Assembly (NCBI GenBank): GCA_002633005.1
Contig: NMRA01000108.1
Span: 539,756-603,755, forward strand
From: Phoronis australis
Taxonomy: Eukaryota; Phoronida; Phoronidae
Length of the DNA stretch: 64,000 nucleotides
Reading direction: 5' to 3'
The position numbers and the translations under genes were made by a program. The notes beneath the pieces were generated by a model, which saw only the letters and a list, made by a program, of their open reading frames with translations, was not told the origin of the DNA and searched no databases. Positions 59,601 through 64,000 of this stretch are shown here, piece after piece. How positions within the stretch are numbered: position 1 is the first letter of the stretch; every line of letters starts with the position of its first letter.

Positions 59601-60242
59601 CACCTTCTCTTGTTTATGAACACAATCTACTAAGATTTTGTCGAAGCTTTTATTCAGTCACCAGAAGACAAAAGTTGTTTCTGGTTAAAAACGTTCATCG
59701 TTGTCTCCTGTGATGATAGTAAAAACGTTACTTATACTAGGAGACATTTAGATAGTTGAGCATAACGTTTTTGCGGGGCATGACGGAGCTGCAAGCTTGA
59801 AATGATATGCTCAACTAACTATATGTCTCCTAGTAAGTAACTTCTCTCGTTTTTACCATGTTCTATCCTAAAATTTCTATTACCAAAGCCTTTGTCAAAA
59901 TGTTCTCATTTTTGTTTACAGAGCTGTAATGTTTTATAAATTAGTGCACAATCTATTTAGTTAAAACAGTCAAGTAAATAAAAATGTATAAAGCCAATTT
60001 TTTAATAAAATTTTATCTCCTGTAGGCAAATAACCAAGAAAGTTTTCAACAAGCAGTTTGGCAGTGTATTCAGGACGTACCACAACCCGTCTTACTTCAC
60101 CCGTCGTCTCTGTCGCTTTGCCGACATCTACACCTCGTCCATAGTCAACTTGCTCAACTACCAACTAACTCACACGTTCTACCCTAGGAGGGCAGCACTG
60201 CCTCATGAGATGAATTATTCAGTTGTTTTGCCAACATCCTAG
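44454..60242 (+). CDS. NT5DC2/NT5DC3: NT5DC2/NT5DC3-type 5'-nucleotidase domain protein (HAD family), complete, 13 exons
   Basis: Exons 44454-44622, 45300-45475, 46148-46222, 48266-48412, 49037-49108, 49623-49740, 54090-54198, 54539-54640, 55978-56062, 56703-56789, 58200-58253, 59251-59402 and 60026-60242 total 1563 nt: 520 residues plus TAG, every phase matching. HAD motifs: nucleophile GFDYDYT (DxDxT at residues 86-90), motif II LFLITNS (278-284), motif III lysine at 314 (AMKPQFF), motif IV GDHVYSD (372-378). [14 protein letters not shown] and HTFYPRR near the end are family hallmarks. The first ~40 residues are rich in Arg/Lys/His with few acids, consistent with a mitochondrial presequence (inference). 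The family resembles cytosolic IMP/GMP 5'-nucleotidases, but its substrates are little known. Its length equals human NT5DC2; GKGP near residue 224 is more like NT5DC3, so it may be co-orthologous. Exons 7-8 also occur at 53514-53622 and 53963-54064 (duplicate across an N). Confidence 0.93.
45300..45475 (+). CDS. NT5DC exon 2 (DxDxT nucleophile)
   Basis: Acceptor CATTCCAG|TTCAG, donor TTCAAG|GTAAGT. It contains [14 protein letters not shown] and the catalytic [11 protein letters not shown]. Confidence 0.93.
45838..46110. repeat. Dispersed repeat in NT5DC intron 2, shared with 47885-48150
   Basis: Shared blocks in order: AAAGTATTCA, GGAATTCCC/GGAATTTCCC, CATTCTGCT, CATTTTTG(C/T)TGT, CATGACG, GAAATTGTATTTTGTCTG/GAAATGGTATTTTGTCTG. 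An unclassified, non-coding interspersed repeat. Confidence 0.6.
46148..46222 (+). CDS. NT5DC exon 3
   Basis: Acceptor TTTGCAG|TATCCA, donor CAAGAG|GTAAGA; 25 codons encoding [20 protein letters not shown], where the family has YP-x-x-I and RGLHYD. Confidence 0.92.
47885..48150. repeat. Dispersed repeat in NT5DC intron 3, shared with 45838-46110
   Basis: Second diverged copy of the intron 2 repeat, in the same orientation and block order, ending about 115 bp before exon 4. Confidence 0.6.
48266..48412 (+). CDS. NT5DC exon 4
   Basis: Acceptor TTTTCAG|GGTAAT, donor GGCAAA|GTGAGT; 49 codons with [19 protein letters not shown] and [13 protein letters not shown], strongly family-specific. Confidence 0.93.
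48843..48922. repeat. Short minisatellite (~27-bp unit)
   Basis: A unit of the form GACATCATCAAA plus AATGGG(G/T)GT is repeated about three times in intron 4, with substitutions. Confidence 0.7.
49037..49108 (+). CDS. NT5DC exon 5
   Basis: Acceptor TTCTCAG|GGTCCA, donor ACAGAG|GTATAG; 24 codons with [17 protein letters not shown], matching the family MDIFSLPEM-x-LLS segment. Confidence 0.92.
49623..49740 (+). CDS. NT5DC exon 6
   Basis: Acceptor GATTACAG|TTCTTT, donor CTTGG|GTAAGG; 39 codons plus one base, encoding the [18 protein letters not shown] region (family: YKDV-x-x-(S/A)IRDVH-x-KG). Confidence 0.92.
52425..52442. repeat. (CA)n microsatellite
   Basis: An uninterrupted CA run of 18 bases in NT5DC intron 6. 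Confidence 0.95.
52726..52900. repeat. 33-bp minisatellite, open in several frames
   Basis: About five copies of a 33-bp unit (containing TATGTACGTCACCTTATG and ATTACTGTATAT) in intron 6. Because 33 is divisible by three and the unit lacks in-frame stops, repetitive open frames appear on both strands (for example [11 protein letters not shown] on plus and [11 protein letters not shown] on minus). These are not genes. Confidence 0.85.
53386..53480. repeat. 18-bp minisatellite just before exon 7
   Basis: About five copies of AGTGTGGCTTAGTGACTA, one with an extra T, ending 33 bp before the exon-7 acceptor (copy 1). The duplicate contig begins after this array. Confidence 0.85.
53514..53622 (+). 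CDS. NT5DC exon 7, assembly duplicate (copy 1)
   Basis: Identical to 54090-54198: same acceptor TTTCTAG|AG and donor TTTTGT|GTAAGT, encoding [14 protein letters not shown]. Only one copy can be used in a coherent transcript; this one leads to the copy of exon 8 that lacks a donor. Confidence 0.6.
53963..54064 (+). CDS. NT5DC exon 8, assembly duplicate (copy 1, no donor)
   Basis: Identical to 54539-54640 but ends directly against the single N at 54065, followed by CAGCC, so it has no 5' splice site. It cannot function as assembled. Confidence 0.6.
54090..54198 (+). CDS. NT5DC exon 7 (HAD motif II)
   Basis: Acceptor CTTTCTAG|AGACC, donor TTTTGT|GTAAGT; takes phase 1 in and leaves phase 2. It encodes [13 protein letters not shown] through [11 protein letters not shown] with the motif II Thr-Asn. 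Confidence 0.92.
54539..54640 (+). CDS. NT5DC exon 8 (HAD motif III lysine)
   Basis: Acceptor TTTGAAG|GAATAAG, donor TCCAG|GTAGGT; encodes [20 protein letters not shown] and [12 protein letters not shown]. Lys314 corresponds to the conserved HAD lysine. Confidence 0.92.
55978..56062 (+). CDS. NT5DC exon 9
   Basis: Acceptor TTATTTCAG|ACCATTC, donor AGAGAG|GTACGT. The first A completes AGA (Arg), then [10 protein letters not shown] and LKKDSVYRE follow, matching the PFRK segment of the family. Confidence 0.9.
56703..56789 (+). CDS. NT5DC exon 10 (HAD motif IV)
   Basis: Acceptor TTGTTACAG|GGAAAT, donor CTAGCT|GTAAGT; 29 codons, [17 protein letters not shown] then [12 protein letters not shown] with the metal-binding acidic residues of motif IV. 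Confidence 0.93.
58200..58253 (+). CDS. NT5DC exon 11
   Basis: Acceptor TTTATAG|GATGCA, donor TTGGAG|GTAAGG; 18 codons, [18 protein letters not shown], nearly invariant in the family. Confidence 0.94.
58895..59262 (+). repeat. Decayed tandem copies of the exon-12 3' splice site
   Basis: The boundary CTCATTTTAG|GATGAGATC of exon 12 (59250/59251) recurs upstream as CTCATTTTAG|GACGAG (ending 58956), CTCATTATAG|GATGATATC (59010), TCATTTTAACATGAA (near 59075), CTCGTTTTGAG|CAAG (59140) and CTACTTTGGGATGGAATCC (near 59180). TCTTTG/TTGACAT-type stretches lie between, spaced about 40-70 bp. The repeat includes the start of the exon. Confidence 0.7.
59251..59402 (+). CDS. NT5DC exon 12, GC-AG donor
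   Basis: Acceptor TCATTTTAG|GATGAG. The donor is AAG|GCAAGT, a GC 5' splice site with otherwise strong consensus; only this junction joins the next exon in frame (LRQITKK). It encodes [14 protein letters not shown] through [10 protein letters not shown]. Confidence 0.9.
60026..60242 (+). CDS. NT5DC exon 13 (terminal)
   Basis: Acceptor TCCTGTAG|GCAAATA, stop TAG 60240-60242. It encodes [31 protein letters not shown] and [13 protein letters not shown], matching the family C-terminal core; the last ten residues are not conserved. Confidence 0.94.
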
Positions 60243-62757
60243 AGATAGGCACTTTATATTGTGGTGTGTGAGGTAGTCTGTAGTTTTATTACTTTGAATT
60301 ATGGGATATTCTTCTACTTGCCACTAGGTGGCTGGACAATTGTAATGAGTTATGGTGGGGTGATTTCCCACAATCCATTATGCATTCAACATCTGCCTCA
60401 GTCTGTTACGAGAAAGAATGTTCAGACACAGGTGTGTTAATTAGTGGATTTTGGGAGATTCGTCCTGTCAAAAATCTGTCTGGCTCATATTTAAACAAGT
60501 CTAGTTGTCATGTTTCTGGGGACTGGTCAGAAAACTGTACCTACTTCATATTTGAGACAGCGTGATCAGTAGAAAGTCAGGACATGTTACCAAGATCAAA
60601 CATAAGGATAGATGGCAGTAGCGCATATTGGCACTGTACCAAATTTTGCATTAGCGAGCTAATGGTGAAAGGTTAGATTATTCCTTATGTCTGAATCAGT
60701 TGTACTTTGGAAATTAGTTGTTGCCAATTTACAATTCTATGGTTATCTTGACATAAATTCCGTGAATTACATTGAACTACTAGTTGGAATCTACCTCACA
60801 TGTTGTAGTTATGTGGAAACTACATTTTACTATTTGGTTTTAATTAATCAAAACAATTATGGAAACTCACCATTTATTTTAATGTTTTGGAGCTGCAATT
60901 GTTAACTAGTCACAGTTTTAGTCTGAATATCAAAATACGGCCCTTGCAACAGTTTTCTGCTTCGTGTTTTTCTCTAGATCCTGGTCACGTTCTCAAACGA
61001 GTTCTCTGAAGTATGTAAGAAAATTTCAGGTATTAAAATCAAATTTGCACTGCAGGTTTCAAACACTGCCCGGCGCCCATCCTTGAATTTCAGTTTTGAT
61101 TTTATGAACGCGTGTGTTTTTAGGAAAATTTTAATTGTTAAAAATTCATCTGAACAAATTGTACAATTGTGGCATTACAAAAGGTTTTATTTGTTACTGT
61201 TGATGTGTTATGGATTTCTTGGTCTTTTATATTTTGTTTAAGGCAGTGCAAAAATGGTTGCGAACAAACAATTTTAATTTATAGATGTTTGGCCAGTGAA
61301 TTTTTGTACCGGTAACTATTCATTTATTAGTATCACTAGACAGAATGTGTTTTTTGTTAACTTTCAGGTCAGCAGTAATGTGTAATCATAGTAAAAGAAA
61401 TGAAATGTTATAGGCAACATTTAATTCCGATTTATTTACTATTCAGATCCAATGGTAATAAATTACTACAACCTTTTGAAACAGAAAATGAAAATCATCA
61501 ACTGGTAACACCTTGGCACAATGTAAAACAAGGCTCTAGAAATATTCTACCAAAAATACACCGTACTTGGTTTTTGTTGATTTTCAAAAACACTGTCAAA
61601 AATGGACGGATAAAATGATTCAGTTTCCAGACATTATAGTCATCACCATTCATTAATTGCTTACTCACTTCTCCAGTATATTTATCAAACAAGTATTTGT
61701 ATTTGATGAACACTTCCTAGTGCTTTTATTTGTTGTTAACCATGCAACAGAGACTATAAACGAGTTGCTTCTGTGAGCACTAGTTTGATATGACCTATGC
61801 CCATGTCACAATCACTAAGTTGTGTATTCCTCAGAACAAAGCTCAAAACATCAGCAACCTACATCTCTCAAAAATGACTACAGCTCATCTGTCTCTCACT
61901 AACAGGGTGCTGAGTGTGAATGAAACTAAATTAACCAAGTAAACTCATCAATGAGCAGTTTTGTTACTTCATGCACGACAGTTAATATTTGTATGTTGAG
62001 CTGGTCGACTGCTTCTCAACAAAGTTAAAGAGAGGATGGAACCAGCGGATACAAACTTAGATTTCTTTAGCTGAGTTAAGCAGAACTGCATATTGTGATT
62101 TTCAATCTTTTATAAGAGATATTGCATTCTACAAAGTTAACCTAGTCAACTTACAAAAAAAACCCAGCAAATTAGCAACTCCTTTCGTAGAACAACGAGA
62201 GATACAACCCATTATGCTCTCAACAAACCAATCCCACTTACTAATTTGCAAATGGCTGACAGAGGGTATGGTCACACAGAAATTATTTCTGCCTCCACTT
62301 GTCCCAAAAGCAACATGTTGATTCACAAATTAATAACTTCGGTATTTACTTCATACTCTTTTGACAAAACTCTTAACTTCAATACCCAGACCATGGATCT
62401 GTTCACAATTTTAACTGTCCATCTCCAGCCCCAGGAGAGTATGCAAAACGTACAATCAGCTGTTAACGCACAGGCATCACCAATGCTTATCAGTGACGCG
62501 ACATTCACTCTCTTTGCCAAGTACTCATCGCCTGGGTAAAGTTTGAGACGAGAGCACCTATCGACCCTCATCCCACACATTATACGGGAATGATTAACTA
62601 CTTCTCCACCAGGTGGCTCTTAATCACATAGTGTTGCTGTGTCGGTGCTGCCTGCTGTAACTGTGTAAACATTGTCAGCACACCAAACCAAGATCATCTC
62701 TTTTGATGGACGTCACATCCTTCACCAAAGCAAACACGACATATGCCACACTACCAT
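60243..62757. other. Convergent 3' region between NT5DC and the minus-strand gene
   Basis: It presumably holds both 3' UTRs. AT-rich; AATAAA occurs near 61457 on the plus strand. Open frames on both strands have no recognisable motifs. I see no exon here. Confidence 0.5.
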
Positions 62758-62894
62758 TTACATGGCATTTTGAAAGAAGTCCACTAGAGTTGGCAGGTCA
62801 TAGTTGTCCAGACATTCCAGCAACACAGGCACTTTGCTCTTGACATTTTGACCTTTAAACTTGAACTTGTCAATAAATAGGTCAGTGATCATAC
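62758..62894 (-). CDS. Unidentified minus-strand gene, terminal exon
   Basis: Acceptor TTTTCCCAG|GTATGATC; two bases complete a glycine codon, then 44 codons and TAA. It contains [14 protein letters not shown] and ends VDFFQNAM. Confidence 0.62.
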
Positions 62895-63796
62895 CTGGGA
62901 AAAAGTTGAATGAAGAAATATTATAATTACCGTGAACTGCAAAACGGTGAATTTCACAAACGCTGACTACTGTCTTATTTAATGGCAACTGTAAATAAGG
63001 AATGCAAGGCAAAAATGTTCGACTTGCTAGGAAATGTTTTAAAAGTATGATGCATAGTTTCGAATTGCAGTGGTACCCAACAAAAATCTTTTACAAACTG
63101 AGGTTATTAAAACTGGACATAGTGTGCAGTCACTTAGTCAGGTTTTTACCTCAACTGGAACAGAGAACATTGCAACTACAAAAGCATTCCAACACTATCT
63201 AATCAAATTAATTCTCAATGCAATTTACATGTGCAATTTCCATACATTACCGTATTCTCCCTAATAACCACCCATGCCCCTACAAGCGCCTCCCACGCGC
63301 TTTCGGACTTTGCTAAAATAAGCGCCCAGCCCATGAACGTGTACGTGCGAAAAATGCCTTACCTGCAGTCCTAAAATTCTATAGTAAAATGATCATAATT
63401 TAACAGCAAAGTTTGACAGCAATGCACCACAATTTTGAAGAAAGTCTGTCATAGGTTATAGATACGTCACAGAGCGTAAATATGACGAATCTTAGGTTCC
63501 GATTTCACCCGTTTTGGAGACAGGATTTTAACGCCTTGGGTTACAATAAGCGCCTCCCCTGAATCGAATTTTTCTAAGCGTCCTGGGTGGTTATTAGGGC
63601 TAGCTACCAGAAACGAGTCAGAATCAATTCAGCTTCCTTAGAAAAATACAGTAACTTTTAAAAGTGTAGTACCATAAAGTCTCTCAAGGTGGCATGGCTG
63701 TTTCTTGTACTCCAGCTGAAGTTTATCTGCATCTTCTAAGATCTGTCGATACTCGGGTGACATGAAACTGATGTCAGATTCATGGACGGAAAGTTC
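62758..63796 (-). CDS. Unidentified conserved-looking gene, last two coding exons (5' partial)
   Basis: On the minus strand, exons 63673-63796 and 62758-62894 join in frame (phase 1, intron 778 bp) to give 86 residues plus TAA. They read [56 protein letters not shown], then [20 protein letters not shown] and [10 protein letters not shown]. Splice sites are good: acceptor ACTTTAG|GAACTT, donor TTTATG|GTACTA, acceptor TTTCCCAG|GTATGA. Composition is that of a soluble, mainly helical protein; there is no membrane segment. I do not recognise the family. It is convergent with NT5DC; more exons should lie right of the window. Confidence 0.65.
63259..63599. mobile_element. 341-bp TIR element (MITE-like) in the minus-strand gene intron
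   Basis: Perfect 16-bp inverted ends CCCTAATAACCACCCA (63259-63274) and TGGGTGGTTATTAGGG (63584-63599). Inside each, AAGCGCCTCCC recurs (near 63277 and 63548). There is no coding capacity. It lies between the two exons of the minus-strand gene. Confidence 0.75.
63673..63796 (-). CDS. Unidentified minus-strand gene, penultimate exon
   Basis: 124 nt: acceptor on the high-coordinate side (TAACTTTAG|GAAC), donor TTTATG|GTACTA on the low side. It encodes 41 residues plus one base, rich in Glu, Lys and Leu. Bases 63797-64000 appear to be the preceding intron. Confidence 0.6.
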
Positions 63797-64000
63797 CTAA
63801 AGTTACAAGAAGTAACATCAGTTTTTAACACTGTGATGTAAATACTTCTTTAATAGCAGCTACACAAAATTATTCAACTGCGATTCTAACTCAAAAGAAC
63901 ACGTCCTCCCTCCTTACAACCTTTACAGTGATATTGTTAACAACAAATTGAAGTGCTTTTCAGCAAACACAGAACCTTTGCAGTTGCAGCTTAACGCTGA

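Noticed and set aside
1-64000. CRISPR array, bacterial operons or phage genes
   Set aside because: The window is animal nuclear DNA with spliced genes; no regularly spaced repeats with unique spacers were seen.

Overview
ORGANISM AND STYLE. This is eukaryotic nuclear DNA: small exons with GT/AG (once GC/AG) borders in long AT-rich introns, dispersed inverted-repeat elements, tRNA-derived repeats and a decayed LINE. The leftmost gene belongs to the CYP19 (aromatase) clade of cytochrome P450s, best known from vertebrates and lancelets. Together with the repeat style and clear heterozygosity, this suggests a non-vertebrate marine animal, most likely an invertebrate deuterostome such as a lancelet or hemichordate. 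The species cannot be fixed from the sequence alone. LAYOUT. (1) 1-5.65 kb, plus strand: the last three coding exons of a CYP19-like P450 (956-1118, 4328-4572, 5177-5431) with I-helix, ExxR and heme-cysteine motifs; earlier exons lie left of the window. Its first visible intron holds a CRE-CRE-TATA promoter-like cluster, a 41-bp duplication, a foldback hairpin and a tRNA-derived SINE. (2) 5.65-35.6 kb: mostly repeat-rich intergenic or intronic DNA. It holds two copies of a ~145-bp inverted-repeat element, two related lysine-rich candidate first exons (11534-11613 and 18590-18684, same splice phase), several TIR elements, a Penelope-like hairpin with a hammerhead-like core, a decayed LINE reverse transcriptase on the minus strand, and a 606-base N gap inside a TIR element. 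(3) 35.6-37.2 kb, plus strand: the two last coding exons of a FAIM-family gene. (4) 37.2-44.4 kb: repeats, including a ~480-bp MITE-like element and a GC-rich SINE-like block. (5) 44454-60242, plus strand: a complete 13-exon gene for a 520-residue NT5DC2/NT5DC3-type HAD-family protein with a basic, mitochondrial-type N-terminus. Exons 7-8 occur twice around a single N at 54065, almost certainly an unmerged haplotype overlap in the assembly. (6) 62758-63796, minus strand: the two last coding exons of a conserved-looking but unidentified gene, convergent with NT5DC. HOW THE GENES RELATE. The genes act in unrelated processes (P450 oxidation, a FAIM-type beta-sandwich protein, a HAD-fold putative nucleotidase), as is normal for animal DNA; nothing suggests operon-like co-function. 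The observations most worth following are the aromatase-clade P450 with an altered I-helix and substrate region, the paired lysine-rich first exons, the exon 7-8 assembly duplication, and a decayed tandem array of 3' splice sites in front of NT5DC exon 12.
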